This document shows positions 20,070 through 31,915 of a stretch of DNA of 64,000 bases, piece after piece. Source of the DNA: Enterobacter sp. JUb54 (GTDB taxonomy: Bacteria; Pseudomonadota; Gammaproteobacteria; Enterobacterales; Enterobacteriaceae); the NCBI RefSeq assembly GCF_014298075.1, contig NZ_CP060418.1, positions 4,712,001 to 4,776,000 of the forward strand, written 5' to 3'. Each line of letters starts with the position of its first letter. The first letter of the stretch is position 1. A program made the translations under genes and the position numbers. Below the pieces are notes generated by a model that saw only the letters and a list, made by a program, of their open reading frames with translations, made no database searches and was not told where the DNA came from.

Positions 20070-20488
20070 AGCGTTATACACCTGACTTCCCGGAAATGAT
20101 GCGCCTGTGCGAAACCAATTTTGCTCAGCTGCGCCGCCTGTTGCCTCGAACCGATACGGCTGGCGATGTCGCGGGTTATCAGGTGGGTAATGCGCAGTAT
20201 CGACTCACTATCATCGAATCGACTCGCTACACTACATTAGTCACGATTGAACAGACGGCGCCAGCGGTAAGCTACTGGAGTTTACCGTCGATGACGGTGC
20301 GTCTTTATCATGATGCGATGGTGGCTGAAGTGTGTTCGACTCAGCAGATCTTTCGCTTCAAAGCAAAGTATGATTATCCTAATAAAAAGTTGCATCAACG
20401 CGACGAAAAGCATCAAATTAATCAGTTCCTGGCGGACTGGCTGAGATACTGTTTAGCACATGGAGCGATGGCGATTCCGGTTTGTTAG
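20066..20488 (+). CDS. yqiB: DUF1249 protein YqiB
   Basis: 140-residue cytosolic protein nearly identical in pattern to E. coli YqiB (start [16 protein letters not shown], end HGAMAIPVC). No biochemical role is established. The start is fixed by the ATGA overlap with nudF; an upstream in-frame ATG at 20057 lies inside nudF and adds three residues not seen in E. coli. Conserved coupling with nudF and cpdA suggests it is a housekeeping gene. Confidence 0.92.
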   Translation: MKRYTPDFPEMMRLCETNFAQLRRLLPRTDTAGDVAGYQVGNAQYRLTIIESTRYTTLVTIEQTAPAVSYWSLPSMTVRLYHDAMVAEVCSTQQIFRFKAKYDYPNKKLHQRDEKHQINQFLADWLRYCLAHGAMAIPVC

Positions 20489-20512
20489 CGTCGTGAAACC
20501 TAAGGACACCAT

Positions 20513-21340
20513 TTGGAAAGCCTGTTAAATCTGCCTCTGGCTGGTGAGACCAGAGTCAGGATATTACAAATTACTGATACTCACCTGTTTGCTGAAAAAC
20601 ATGAAACGCTGTTAGGCATCAATACCTGGGAAAGCTACCAGGCCGTGCTGGATGCCATCCATGCTTCACAGCGTGAATGCGATCTGATTGTGGCAACAGG
20701 CGATTTGGCGCAGGATCATTCAGCCGCGGCCTATCAGCACTTTGCTGAAGGTATCGCGAGTTTTGCCGTGCCCTGCGTCTGGCTGCCGGGCAATCATGAC
20801 TTCCAGCCTGCGATGTACAGTACGCTGCAGGAGTCCGGCATCTCCCCGGCTAAACGGGTTTTACTGGGCCAGCACTGGCAAATATTGTTGCTGGATAGCC
20901 AGGTCTTCGGCGTGCCCCACGGCGAACTGAGCGACTTTCAGCTGGAATGGTTGGAGCAGCGCCTGGCAGAAGAACCTGAGCGATACACGTTACTGCTGTT
21001 GCATCACCACCCGCTTCCTTCGGGCTGCAGCTGGCTGGATCAACACAGCCTGCGCAACGCCGGCGCGCTGGACCGCGCACTGACCGCTTTTCCACGGGTG
21101 AAGCATCTGCTCTGCGGCCATATTCATCAGGAACTGGATCTCAACTGGAACGGACGGCGGATGATGGCGACCCCATCAACCTGCGTACAGTTCAAGCCCC
21201 ACTGCGCCAATTTTACGCTGGACACGATTTCCCCCGGCTGGCGCTGGCTGGATCTCCATGCCGATGGGACGTTGACCACCGAAGTCTGTCGCCTTAAGGG
21301 CGTGAAGTTTCACCCGGATATTGCTTCAGAAGGATACTGA
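20513..21340 (+). CDS. cpdA: 3',5'-cyclic-AMP phosphodiesterase CpdA
   Basis: 275-residue class III phosphodiesterase lowering cAMP. Metal-binding motifs appear in order: DTH near residue 22, GDLAQDHS near 63, GNHDFQPA near 94, HHHPLPSG near 164 and CGHIHQE near 203. The start is TTG at 20513 with AAGGA 6 nt upstream; the N-terminal residues [12 protein letters not shown] match E. coli CpdA exactly at this position. Its TGA overlaps the ATG of yqiA by one base. Confidence 0.95.
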   Translation: MESLLNLPLAGETRVRILQITDTHLFAEKHETLLGINTWESYQAVLDAIHASQRECDLIVATGDLAQDHSAAAYQHFAEGIASFAVPCVWLPGNHDFQPAMYSTLQESGISPAKRVLLGQHWQILLLDSQVFGVPHGELSDFQLEWLEQRLAEEPERYTLLLLHHHPLPSGCSWLDQHSLRNAGALDRALTAFPRVKHLLCGHIHQELDLNWNGRRMMATPSTCVQFKPHCANFTLDTISPGWRWLDLHADGTLTTEVCRLKGVKFHPDIASEGY

Positions 21341-21915
21341 TGGCTACGCTCCTTTATCTGCACGGTTTTAACAGTTCACCGCGGTCGGCAAAAGCGACGG
21401 TGCTGAAGGAGTGGCTGGCGCAGACCTTTCCTGAAATAAACATGGTGGTGCCGGAACTGCCTGCCTATCCGGCCGAAGCCGCAGAGTTACTTGAGGCGAT
21501 AGTGCTGGAACACGGCGGGGAACCGCTGGGGGTTGTCGGCTCTTCCCTCGGGGGCTACTACGCCACCTGGCTATCGCAGTGTTTTATGCTGCCAACCGTG
21601 GTGGTTAACCCGGCGGTACGCCCTTTTGAACTGCTGAACAATTTCCTTGGCCTCAATGAGAATCCGTACACCGGGCAGCAATATGTGCTAGAGTCTCGCC
21701 ATATTTACGATCTCAAAGTCATGCAAATCGACCCACTGGAAGCGCCCGATTTACTCTGGCTGCTGCAGCAAACGGGCGATGAAGTGCTTGATTACCGCCA
21801 GGCCGTTGCTTATTACGCTTTATGCCGGCAGACGGTCGAAGAGGGCGGCAACCACGCATTTGTCGGCTTTGAAGATCATTTCACTCAGATTATCGATTTT
21901 CTGGGTCTGCGTTAA
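21340..21915 (+). CDS. yqiA: Alpha/beta-hydrolase esterase YqiA
   Basis: 191-residue hydrolase with short acyl-ester activity in E. coli. The nucleophile elbow GSSLGGYYA (GxSxG) is near residues 67-75; the acidic and His residues of the triad fit D-x-x near residue 163 and the [10 protein letters not shown] segment near the end. It is the fourth gene of the nudF operon, 30 nt before parE. Confidence 0.92.
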   Translation: MATLLYLHGFNSSPRSAKATVLKEWLAQTFPEINMVVPELPAYPAEAAELLEAIVLEHGGEPLGVVGSSLGGYYATWLSQCFMLPTVVVNPAVRPFELLNNFLGLNENPYTGQQYVLESRHIYDLKVMQIDPLEAPDLLWLLQQTGDEVLDYRQAVAYYALCRQTVEEGGNHAFVGFEDHFTQIIDFLGLR

Positions 21916-23841
<1,926 letters not shown>

Positions 23842-23854
23842 CCGGTGGTGTTAT

Positions 23855-23880
23855 CAGAACTGGCGCTGCCGCCAGTTCTG
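23855..23880. terminator. Hairpin after parE
   Basis: An 11-bp perfect stem (CAGAACTGGCG/CGCCAGTTCTG, loop CTGC) begins 14 nt past the parE stop, between convergent parE and ygiN. No T-run follows, so termination here would not be a simple intrinsic type. Confidence 0.5.
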
Positions 23881-23966
23881 AGGCATGGCTGTTGTACTTC
23901 TCTTCAGCACTTCTCTTCAGTATTTCTCTTCGCGTCGCCGGATGACCTTCCCGGCTTCGCCAGCGC

Positions 23967-24281
23967 TTAAATACCGGACTGCAGGATCCGAATAGTGGTG
24001 TCCAGCACGTCGCCTTTCACCGCTTCACCGTAGGCTTTCATGTGCGGCGTTTGCAGGTGCGCTTCAAGATGGGCAACGCTTTCCCACTGCTCAACCATGA
24101 CGATGGAATCCGGGGAGGTGCTCTGAAAACTTACGCCTGCCGCGTGGTCTACCAGCGGCGCATAGCCGTGGCAACCTTCTTCCTGCAAAACGACAGGGGT
24201 AATTTTAGCAAACTGCTCAAGCACGGCCTGACGATGGTGCTGGCCAGGGCGGGTGCGAATTTCTGCGATCACTGTCAACAT
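23967..24281 (-). CDS. ygiN: Quinol monooxygenase YgiN
   Basis: 104-residue ABM-domain protein (MLTVIAEIRTRPGQ...; VVLQEEGCHGY; VEQWESVAHLEAHLQTPH). E. coli YgiN oxidises menadiol to menadione without a cofactor and is proposed to form a quinone redox cycle with MdaB. It is 35 nt downstream of mdaB on the same strand, so they are likely co-transcribed. Confidence 0.94.
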   Translation of the reverse strand: MLTVIAEIRTRPGQHHRQAVLEQFAKITPVVLQEEGCHGYAPLVDHAAGVSFQSTSPDSIVMVEQWESVAHLEAHLQTPHMKAYGEAVKGDVLDTTIRILQSGI

Positions 24282-24316
24282 GATTAACTCAACTCCTTCT
24301 GTAGGTAGAGCTTTAG

Positions 24317-24898
24317 TTAACCAAAAATTTGCGCCAGATGCTTGCGATATTCTGCGATGTAATGCGGAACATCAGGCAGTTTAATGACGTCGTTGGCGAT
24401 AAACGTCGGCAGGGCGGTCATGCCGAGGAACTGGTTAGCTTTATGGAACGGCAGATAAACACCATCAACGCCGACGCCATGGAAGAACTGGTCTTTATCG
24501 GTAAAGGCTTCCATCGGTGCGTTCCAGGTCAGGGAGAGCATATACTGTTTGCCCTGGATTAAACCGCCGGAGCCATATTTCTTGCTGGCGTCGGAGCGGG
24601 TACGTCCGTCGCTGGCATACAGCGAGCTGTGGCCTTCGGTGAAGACATCATCAATGTATTTCTTCACGGTCCACGGCGCGCCCATCCACCAGCCTGGCAT
24701 TTGCCAGATAACCACGTCGGCCCACAGGAAATTCTGCACTTCTTGTTTGACGTCGTAATCGCTATCGGCACGAACGATTTTAACATCATGCCCGGCGTCG
24801 CGCAGATAGCCATCCGCGACCTCGGTCAGGGTGTCATTCAGCTGACCGTTGGAGTGGCCGAATTTTTTCGCGCCGTTGATAATCAGGATGTTGCTCAT
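24317..24898 (-). CDS. mdaB: NADPH:quinone oxidoreductase MdaB
   Basis: 193-residue flavodoxin-fold quinone reductase of the modulator-of-drug-activity family, nearly collinear with E. coli MdaB. Visible features: NGAKKFGHSNGQLN at the phosphate-binding N-terminus and MPGWWMGAPWTVKKYIDDVF near residue 65. It performs two-electron quinone reduction, limiting semiquinone formation. It is upstream of ygiN; the small gene ygiZ that separates it from qseC in E. coli is missing here. Confidence 0.95.
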   Translation of the reverse strand: MSNILIINGAKKFGHSNGQLNDTLTEVADGYLRDAGHDVKIVRADSDYDVKQEVQNFLWADVVIWQMPGWWMGAPWTVKKYIDDVFTEGHSSLYASDGRTRSDASKKYGSGGLIQGKQYMLSLTWNAPMEAFTDKDQFFHGVGVDGVYLPFHKANQFLGMTALPTFIANDVIKLPDVPHYIAEYRKHLAQIFG

Positions 24899-25005
24899 TT
24901 TTTACCCTTCAATGTTCGATTTTGTCGTCAATTTTACCCCGCAGGGCGAAGCGGGAAAATGAGCGAAATGTGCAAAGTCTTTTGCTGTATTCGCAATAAT
25001 AACGG

Positions 25006-26346
25006 CTACCAGCGTACCCGCGCCTCGAAACCGCCTTCGTGGACGGCGTTGAAATCCACCGTCATCTGATGCAGCGCGGCGATCCGACGGACGATGGAGA
25101 GCCCCAGCCCGCTGCCGGGAGCATCCTGGCCCGGCGGACGATAGAAGCGCTCGCCGATGCGCGCCAGCGCCTCAGGGCTAATGCCCGGGCCGTTATCACG
25201 GACGGTAAACTGGCGGGCATCGAGGGTGATATCCACCTGGCTGCCGCGCGGACTGTAGCGTACCGCATTATCCAGCAGGTTACGCACCAGCAGGCTCAGC
25301 AACAGCGGCTGCCCCTGGCGGGTGACATGGCTGGCGTGCAGATGCAGGCGCAGCTCAGTCCCGGCCTGCTGCGCAATGTGGTACATCTCCATTACCGACG
25401 ATTGCAGCAGCTCATCTATGGCAAGGGTCTGCACGTCATCAAGCTGGGCCAGTGAATCCAGACGCGACAGCGTCAGGAGCTGGTCTACCAACCGGGTAGC
25501 GCGGTCAATCCCTTCATGCAGCTGCGCCAGCGCCCTGTCGCGCCCCTGCGGGTCGTCCGTCGACAGCTGAGCGACCTCGGTCTGAACCTTCAGCGCCGCC
25601 AGCGGGCTACGCAGTTCGTGGGCGGCATCGGAGGTGAACCGCCGCTCGCGCATCATGGTGTCATGGGTGCGGGCAAACAGCTGATTCAGCGCCTCGACCA
25701 GCGGCCTGACTTCGCTGTGCACCTTGTCGACGTCCAGCGATTCGGCTGAGTCAGGCGCGCGCAGGCGCAGGGTGCGGGCCAGCTGTTTCAGCGGCGCCAG
25801 CTCGCGGCTTAACAGTACAATCAGCAACAGGAACATTAGCGGCAGCGCCACCAGCCACGGCGTCAGCTGCGAGGTGACGATATCCAGCGCCATCTCCCGG
25901 CGGTAGTCCCACTCCTGCCCGACGACGATGCGGTAGCGGCCATCGCGGGTGGTTAACTGGAGAAAGCGCCATTCGTCGTCATCATTATTCAGATGGCCAT
26001 CGCTGAACCCCTCCCGGCGGTTATTCCACGGGATATCCTGGCCGTTTTCGCCATCGTGCATGATGTTCTTGCCGTCGGCGCTGAAAATAGCGAACGCCAG
26101 CGCATCGTCATCAAGATGCCCGTGTTTGACCTTCTTTTTGGCCCTGATCTGCGGAGGCAGGGTGTGCAGTTCGTCGAAATTGATGGTGCTCAGGCGGCGG
26201 GCAAACAGCAGTTGCTGGGTATCAAACAGCTTATCCAGCTTTTCGGTGGTTTGTTGCCAGGCAATAAAGCTGGCGATGCCCCAGGCGGCGCTGGTCAGCA
26301 GAAAAAAGAGTAGCGTCAGACGCAGGCGTAGGCTCAGGCGTTTCAT
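25006..26346 (-). CDS. qseC: Sensor histidine kinase QseC
   Basis: 446 residues: TM1 at 10-31, a periplasmic sensor domain (about 32-155), TM2 (about 158-182), HAMP-like linker, dimerisation box with the phosphorylated His in [14 protein letters not shown] near residue 247, and a catalytic ATPase domain ([30 protein letters not shown]). In E. coli QseC responds to autoinducer-3 and catecholamines and phosphorylates QseB. Its ATG overlaps the qseB stop (ATGA), indicating translational coupling. Confidence 0.93.
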   Translation of the reverse strand: MKRLSLRLRLTLLFFLLTSAAWGIASFIAWQQTTEKLDKLFDTQQLLFARRLSTINFDELHTLPPQIRAKKKVKHGHLDDDALAFAIFSADGKNIMHDGENGQDIPWNNRREGFSDGHLNNDDDEWRFLQLTTRDGRYRIVVGQEWDYRREMALDIVTSQLTPWLVALPLMFLLLIVLLSRELAPLKQLARTLRLRAPDSAESLDVDKVHSEVRPLVEALNQLFARTHDTMMRERRFTSDAAHELRSPLAALKVQTEVAQLSTDDPQGRDRALAQLHEGIDRATRLVDQLLTLSRLDSLAQLDDVQTLAIDELLQSSVMEMYHIAQQAGTELRLHLHASHVTRQGQPLLLSLLVRNLLDNAVRYSPRGSQVDITLDARQFTVRDNGPGISPEALARIGERFYRPPGQDAPGSGLGLSIVRRIAALHQMTVDFNAVHEGGFEARVRW

Positions 26347-27002
26347 GCGTCACCGAGGGTGTAGCCGATACCGTGAACGGTACGAATAAATTCGCTGCCG
26401 AGCTTGCGCCGCAGGTGATGCACGTGCACCTCGACCGCGTTGCTGGAGACATCGTCGTCCCAGGTATAAAGCTTCTCTTCAATCAGCTTACGCGGCAGGA
26501 CGCGTCCGGCATTGCGCATCAGTAGTTCCAGCAAGGCGAACTCCTTGGGTTTTAGCGGTAGATTTTCGCCGTTCACCGTCACCGTCAGGCCGCTGGGATC
26601 CAGCGTGACCTCGCCATGACGCAGTTGGCTGCTGCTCTGGCCGTGTGCGCGGCGAACCAGCGCTTCCAGGCGGGCGGCAACTTCAATCAGCGCGAAGGGT
26701 TTACACAGATAATCATCGGCGCCGAGGCGCAACCCTTCTACCCGCTGATTGAGCGCATCGCGAGCGGTGAGGATCAGCACCGGCTCATGATGACCCCGAT
26801 CGCGCCACGCGCGCAGGATATCCAGCCCGTCGATACCGGGCAGCGTCAGGTCGAGGATCACCGCATCGTAAGGGGCGGTATAGAGCGCGGCTTGTCCGGC
26901 TTCGCCGCGGGTAAACCAGTCGACGCTAAAGCCCATTTTTGCCAGCCCGGCTTTAATGCCATCGCCGATGAGCTTATCGTCTTCCACCAGTAAAATACGC
27001 AT
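26343..27002 (-). CDS. qseB: Response regulator QseB
   Basis: 219-residue OmpR/PhoB-type regulator. The receiver has the acidic pocket EDD (7-9) and phospho-acceptor Asp51 in VILDLTLPG. The winged-helix output domain starts near residue 125, with [22 protein letters not shown] and [13 protein letters not shown]. It is closely related to BasR (PmrA). A BasR/QseB-type site lies in the divergent promoter region shared with ygiW (27112-27128), which could serve autoregulation. Confidence 0.94.
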   Translation of the reverse strand: MRILLVEDDKLIGDGIKAGLAKMGFSVDWFTRGEAGQAALYTAPYDAVILDLTLPGIDGLDILRAWRDRGHHEPVLILTARDALNQRVEGLRLGADDYLCKPFALIEVAARLEALVRRAHGQSSSQLRHGEVTLDPSGLTVTVNGENLPLKPKEFALLELLMRNAGRVLPRKLIEEKLYTWDDDVSSNAVEVHVHHLRRKLGSEFIRTVHGIGYTLGDA

Positions 27003-27111
27003 TGGTCACTCCTGTGGGGCTCGCCTGCCTGCAACTTGAAATCCATGTGATCTAGAGGCAGTAAACCGCGTTGCAACCGTCGCTGTACAGCAATAAAATT
27101 TCTTTTTACCG

Positions 27112-27128
27112 CTTAAGAAGTTGTTAAG
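27112..27128. promoter_or_regulatory. BasR/QseB-type direct-repeat operator
   Basis: Two half-sites CTTAAG and GTTAAG are separated by exactly 5 nt (AAGTT). This fits the YTTAAK-N5-YTTAAK site of the PmrA/BasR and QseB regulators with one deviation. It lies between divergent qseB and ygiW, 24 nt before a TATAAA box at 27153-27158 that could be the ygiW -10. Confidence 0.6.
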
Positions 27129-27177
27129 TTTTGCCTGATGTAATCGTGACGATATAAACATAAAGGGAGAACCTATC

Positions 27178-27585
27178 ATGAAGAAAATTGCTGCAATGAC
27201 CGCTATCGTGGCCTTAATTTCCATGCCGGTACTGGCGGCGGAGCAGGGCGGTTTCAACGGACCTGCCGCCACGCAATCCAGCCAGACGTCAACGCAAAAC
27301 GGCGGCTTTATTGGCCCGAACGGCAGCGTCACGACGGTGGAGAATGCCAAATCGCTGCGCGATGACACCTGGGTGACCCTGCGCGGTAAAATTGTTCAGC
27401 GCATCTCCGACGACCTGTACAAATTCCAGGATGCTTCCGGAACCGTGAATGTGGATATCGATCACAAGCGCTGGAACGGCCTGACCGTGACGCCGCAGGA
27501 CACCGTGGAAATTCAGGGCGAGGTCGATAAAGACTGGAACTCGGTGGAGATCGACGTCAAACAAATCACCAAAGTCGCCCCGTAA
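27178..27585 (+). CDS. ygiW: Periplasmic BOF/OB-fold stress protein YgiW (VisP)
   Basis: 135 residues with a clear Sec signal peptide (MKKIAAMTAIVALISMPVLA) and a C-terminal OB-fold domain of the BOF family (VENAKSLRDDTWVTLRGKIV onward). E. coli YgiW is a peroxide and cadmium stress protein; Salmonella VisP binds peptidoglycan and affects LPS modification. The Gly/Asn/Ser-rich linker (residues 22-48) varies between species. It is divergent from qseB, as in E. coli. Confidence 0.93.
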   Translation: MKKIAAMTAIVALISMPVLAAEQGGFNGPAATQSSQTSTQNGGFIGPNGSVTTVENAKSLRDDTWVTLRGKIVQRISDDLYKFQDASGTVNVDIDHKRWNGLTVTPQDTVEIQGEVDKDWNSVEIDVKQITKVAP

Positions 27586-27657
27586 TCGCGACATCGCGCA
27601 AGATCGGTCAGGAATCGCTATTCTCGCTCTGCCAGAGTATGTCCGGAGGAGGAGACG

Positions 27658-28527
27658 ATGAACGAGACCAGGACAAGCCCGGTGTACGCCGGGCGTTTTC
27701 AGCGCGTGTGTTTATACATTGAGCGTCATCTGGATGAATCCCTGTCGCTGGAGACGCTGAGCGCGATCGCGCATAGCTCGCCGTATCACTTTCACCGGCA
27801 ATTTACTGCCTATAGCGGCGTGCCGCTGTATCGCTATATTCAGTGGCTGCGTTTGCGCCGCGCCTGCTGGCGCCTGGTGTTCAAGCCGCAGGATAAAATT
27901 ATCGATATTGCCCTGGATGCCGGGTTTCAGAATCCGGAATCGTTCAGTCGTGCCTTCCGTGCCGCGTTCGCTCAAAGCCCCAGCCAGTTCCGTCAACAAC
28001 CGGACTGGCAGGAGTGGCATCGACGCGTACCGAAACACAGGTTACAGGAGCAACATCCGATGATGGTTAAAATAGTTCAGTTTCCCGACACGCAGGTGGC
28101 GATGTTACGTCACCGCGGCAGTCCTGATTTGGTTAATACAACGGCGGCGCAGTTTATCGCCTGGCGCAAAGCGAGCGGATTATCGCCGGTTGTCACCTGC
28201 GCGACCTGGGGCGTCTCGTGGGACGATCCCGCGACCACCCCCGCAGACGAATTCCGCTTTGATATCTGCGGGTCCGTCAGTGAACCGATAGCGGAAAACA
28301 CCTTTGGCGTTGTGAATGGCAATATTCCGGGCGGGCGATGTGCAGTGGCGCGCCACCACGGCTCTCTGGATACGCTCGCACAAAGTATCTGGTCTCTTTA
28401 CCGTGACTGGCTACCGACGTCAGGCGAGGCGCTGCGCGATTTTCCGGTGTTTTTCCGTTACCTCAACTTCGTGCATGACGTCGGCGAACACGAGCTGCAG
28501 ACCGATATTTATCTGCCGTTGCGCTGA
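27658..28527 (+). CDS. AraC-type regulator with C-terminal GyrI-like domain (long YgiV)
   Basis: 289 residues: an N-terminal double helix-turn-helix of AraC type (about 10-112, with LETLSAIAHSSPYHFHRQFTAYSG and ALDAGFQNPESFSRAFRAAFAQSPSQFR), then a GyrI-like effector domain (about 133-289, with SPVVTCATWGVSWDDPATT). The architecture is that of Rob. E. coli YgiV corresponds only to the second half (about 160 residues, no HTH), so this appears to be the complete form. The ligand is unknown. It follows ygiW by 72 nt with its own GGAGG site. The mqsRA toxin-antitoxin genes that follow ygiV in E. coli are absent. Confidence 0.85.
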   Translation: MNETRTSPVYAGRFQRVCLYIERHLDESLSLETLSAIAHSSPYHFHRQFTAYSGVPLYRYIQWLRLRRACWRLVFKPQDKIIDIALDAGFQNPESFSRAFRAAFAQSPSQFRQQPDWQEWHRRVPKHRLQEQHPMMVKIVQFPDTQVAMLRHRGSPDLVNTTAAQFIAWRKASGLSPVVTCATWGVSWDDPATTPADEFRFDICGSVSEPIAENTFGVVNGNIPGGRCAVARHHGSLDTLAQSIWSLYRDWLPTSGEALRDFPVFFRYLNFVHDVGEHELQTDIYLPLR

Positions 28528-28648
28528 TTCGCGCTAACGGAATCCTCAGTCGATCTCACGGCCTGTGACTCAGGGCGTGAGATCGGGTATTATCGCCGGT
28601 AGTTTTGCCGCCCGCACGGTCGGTACGCAGATTGAGGATTCACGATTA

Positions 28649-30907
28649 ATGAGCGATATGGCAGAGCGCCTTGCGCTGCATGAATTTACGGAAAATGCCT
28701 ACCTGAACTATTCCATGTACGTCATCATGGACAGGGCATTACCGTTTATTGGCGATGGCCTGAAGCCGGTCCAGCGTCGCATCGTTTATGCGATGTCCGA
28801 GCTGGGACTGAACGCCAGTGCTAAGTTCAAAAAGTCCGCCCGCACCGTTGGTGACGTGCTGGGTAAATATCACCCGCACGGCGATAGCGCCTGCTATGAA
28901 GCCATGGTGCTGATGGCGCAGCCATTCTCCTACCGTTATCCGCTGGTGGACGGGCAGGGGAACTGGGGTGCACCGGACGATCCTAAATCCTTCGCCGCGA
29001 TGCGTTACACCGAATCCCGTTTGTCGAAGTATGCAGAACTGCTGCTGAGCGAACTGGGCCAGGGAACCGTCGACTGGGTGCCGAACTTTGACGGGACGAT
29101 GCAGGAGCCGAAAATGCTGCCTGCGCGCCTGCCGAATATTTTGCTCAACGGCACCACCGGCATCGCCGTGGGGATGGCAACCGATATTCCTCCGCACAAC
29201 CTGCGTGAAGTGGCACAGGCGGCGATCACCCTGATCGAAAAGCCGCAGACCTCGCTCGACGAGCTGCTGGATATCGTCCACGGGCCAGATTACCCGACCG
29301 AAGCGGAGATCATCACCCCGCGCGCTGAAATCCGCAAAATCTACCAGAATGGTCGCGGCTCGGTGCGCATGCGTGCGGTATGGAAGAAAGAAGACGGCGC
29401 GGTGGTGATCAGCGCGCTGCCGCATCAGGTTTCCGGCGCGCGTGTGCTGGAGCAAATCGCCGCCCAGATGCGCAATAAAAAGCTGCCGATGGTTGACGAT
29501 CTGCGTGACGAATCGGATCACGAGAATCCGACCCGTCTGGTGATTGTCCCGCGCTCCAACCGCGTGGACATGGAGCAGGTGATGAACCACCTGTTCGCCA
29601 CCACCGACCTCGAAAAAAGCTATCGCATTAACCTGAACATGATCGGCCTCGACAATCGCCCGGCGGTGAAAAACCTGCTGGAGATCCTGTCGGAGTGGCT
29701 GACCTTCCGTCGCGATACCGTGCGTCGTCGTCTGAGCTACCGTCTGGAGAAGGTGCTCAAGCGGCTGCATATCCTGGAAGGTTTGCTGGTCGCCTTCCTC
29801 AATATCGATGAAGTGATTGAAATTATCCGCCACGAGGACGAACCGAAGCCGGCCCTGATGTCGCGCTTTGGCATCAGCGAAACCCAGGCGGAAGCGATCC
29901 TCGAGTTAAAACTGCGCCATCTCGCCAAACTGGAAGAGATGAAGATCCGCGGCGAGCAGAACGAGCTGGAAAAAGAGCGCGATCAGCTGCAGGCGATCCT
30001 CGCGTCAGAACGCAAAATGAATAACCTGCTGAAGAAAGAGCTGCAGGCCGACGCCGACACCTTTGGTGACGATCGTCGCTCACCGCTGCGCGAGCGTGAA
30101 GAAGCGAAAGCGATGAGCGAGCACGACATGCTGCCGTCCGAGCCGGTGACCATCGTGCTGTCGCAAATGGGCTGGGTGCGCAGCGCCAAGGGCCATGACA
30201 TCGATGCGCAGGGCCTGAGCTATAAAGCGGGTGACAGCTGGAAAGCCTCGTCGAAAGGCAAGAGCAACCAGCCGGTGGTGTTCATTGATACCACTGGACG
30301 AAGCTACGCCATCGATCCGATTACGCTGCCTTCGGCACGCGGCCAGGGCGAGCCGATTACCGGTAAGCTGACGCTGCCGCCGGGCGCCAGCGTGGAACAC
30401 ATGCTGATGGAAAACGACGACCGTAAGCTGCTGATGGCTTCTGATGCCGGCTACGGTTTCGTCTGCACCTTCAACGACCTGGTGGCGCGCAACCGTGCGG
30501 GCAAGGCGCTGATCACGCTGCCGGATAACGCCCGGGTGATGGAGCCGCTGGTCATTGAAGATGAGTCCGACATGCTGCTGGCGATAACCTCGGCCGGGCG
30601 TATGCTGATGTTCCCGGTCAGCGACCTGCCGCAACTGTCCAAAGGCAAAGGGAATAAGATTATCAATATTCCTTCGGCGGAAGCCGCCTCCGGGCAGGAT
30701 GGTCTGGCGCACCTGTTTGTACTGCCGCCGCAGAGCACGCTGACGATTCATGTCGGCAAGCGTAAGATCAAACTTCGTCCGGAAGAGCTGCAAAAAGTCA
30801 CCGGTGAACGCGGTCGTCGCGGTTCATTGATGCGCGGATTGCAGAAAATCGACCGCGTGGAGATTGATTCACCGCGTCGCGCATCGGCAGGTGATAGCGA
30901 AGAGTAA
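28649..30907 (+). CDS. parC: DNA topoisomerase IV subunit A ParC
   Basis: 752 residues, exactly the E. coli length when started at 28649 ([13 protein letters not shown]); the open frame extends 28 codons upstream without family support. The breakage-reunion domain has the catalytic Tyr in [10 protein letters not shown] near residue 120. The quinolone-determining loop reads HGDSACYEA with Ser80 and Glu84, the unmutated state. A long coiled coil (about 420-480) and a C-terminal beta-pinwheel follow. It works with ParE (21946-23841). mqsRA and ygiS are missing between ygiV and parC. Confidence 0.97.
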   Translation: MSDMAERLALHEFTENAYLNYSMYVIMDRALPFIGDGLKPVQRRIVYAMSELGLNASAKFKKSARTVGDVLGKYHPHGDSACYEAMVLMAQPFSYRYPLVDGQGNWGAPDDPKSFAAMRYTESRLSKYAELLLSELGQGTVDWVPNFDGTMQEPKMLPARLPNILLNGTTGIAVGMATDIPPHNLREVAQAAITLIEKPQTSLDELLDIVHGPDYPTEAEIITPRAEIRKIYQNGRGSVRMRAVWKKEDGAVVISALPHQVSGARVLEQIAAQMRNKKLPMVDDLRDESDHENPTRLVIVPRSNRVDMEQVMNHLFATTDLEKSYRINLNMIGLDNRPAVKNLLEILSEWLTFRRDTVRRRLSYRLEKVLKRLHILEGLLVAFLNIDEVIEIIRHEDEPKPALMSRFGISETQAEAILELKLRHLAKLEEMKIRGEQNELEKERDQLQAILASERKMNNLLKKELQADADTFGDDRRSPLREREEAKAMSEHDMLPSEPVTIVLSQMGWVRSAKGHDIDAQGLSYKAGDSWKASSKGKSNQPVVFIDTTGRSYAIDPITLPSARGQGEPITGKLTLPPGASVEHMLMENDDRKLLMASDAGYGFVCTFNDLVARNRAGKALITLPDNARVMEPLVIEDESDMLLAITSAGRMLMFPVSDLPQLSKGKGNKIINIPSAEAASGQDGLAHLFVLPPQSTLTIHVGKRKIKLRPEELQKVTGERGRRGSLMRGLQKIDRVEIDSPRRASAGDSEE

Positions 30908-31092
30908 GATGAGCATCCCCTGGCGCAAAACCGGGGGTGCTAAAATTTGCCGCAAAATCGTTGTTTATTCAGGTGTTGCGATTAACAATAGGCGCAAAAT
31001 CATTCAATATCTACCGGGGCGATCGGCGCATAACCCCGGCGCCAGCAATCTGCTAAACAACGAGTCAGGCGGTTTGGGTTTTAGAGGTAGCT

Positions 31093-31830
31093 ATGCTATT
31101 TATTTTTCGACTAATTGTTGTTGTTATTTATTGTATCTTTGTGTGCATATTTGGCTGTATTTACTGCTTGTTCAGCCCACGGAATCCAAAACATGTTGCC
31201 ACCTTCGGGCATCTGTTTGGCCGGCTGTCCCCGGTATTTGGCCTGAAAGTAGAAACGCGTAAGCCTGCCGATGCTGAGCAGTATGGGAATGCGATCTACA
31301 TCGCTAACCATCAGAACAACTATGATATGGTGACGGCATCCAATATCGTGCAGCCGCCGACCGTGACCGTAGGTAAAAAGAGCCTGGTGTGGATCCCGTT
31401 CTTTGGCCTGCTTTACTGGTTGACGGGGAACCTGCTGATTGACCGAAATAACCGGGCGAAAGCGCACGGAACGATTTCGCAGGTCGTCGATTCGTTTAAA
31501 AAACGCAACGTCTCTTTCTGGATGTTCCCGGAAGGTACCCGTAGCCGTGGCCGTGGCCTGCTGCCGTTTAAAACCGGCGCTTTCCATGCGGCTGTCGCTG
31601 CTGGCGTGCCAATTATTCCGGTATGCGTTTCTAACACTTCGAATAAAATTAACCTCAATCGCCTGAACAACGGTCTGGTGATTGTTGAAATGCTGCCGCC
31701 GGTCGATACCAGCCAGTATGGTAAAGAGAACGTTCGCGCGCTGGCAACGCACTGCCGCGAACTGATGGCCGCGAAGATTGAAGAGTTAGATCGTGAAGTT
31801 GCCGAGCGCGAAGCGGCGGCAAAGAAATAA
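31093..31830 (+). CDS. plsC: 1-acyl-sn-glycerol-3-phosphate acyltransferase PlsC
   Basis: 245-residue inner-membrane enzyme that adds the second acyl chain to lysophosphatidic acid. A hydrophobic N-terminal anchor (about 1-27) is followed by the catalytic HX4D motif NHQNNYD near residue 73 and the substrate motif FPEGTRSRGRG near residue 145. The C-terminus is a charged helix. It works after PlsY (1881-2501), also in this window, in phosphatidic acid synthesis. Confidence 0.96.
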   Translation: MLFIFRLIVVVIYCIFVCIFGCIYCLFSPRNPKHVATFGHLFGRLSPVFGLKVETRKPADAEQYGNAIYIANHQNNYDMVTASNIVQPPTVTVGKKSLVWIPFFGLLYWLTGNLLIDRNNRAKAHGTISQVVDSFKKRNVSFWMFPEGTRSRGRGLLPFKTGAFHAAVAAGVPIIPVCVSNTSNKINLNRLNNGLVIVEMLPPVDTSQYGKENVRALATHCRELMAAKIEELDREVAEREAAAKK

Positions 31831-31915
31831 AACAGGAACTGCCGCGATAGCGCGTGCACGTGGCTAGCGGGAAACGAATTCCCCTTTTGATTTGTTTGTA
31901 TTTCATGGAGTTAAT

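Noticed and set aside
30908-31092. Small gene beginning at the ATG just after parC
   Set aside because: The frame continues through a hairpin into plsC in another phase and lacks a ribosome-binding site.
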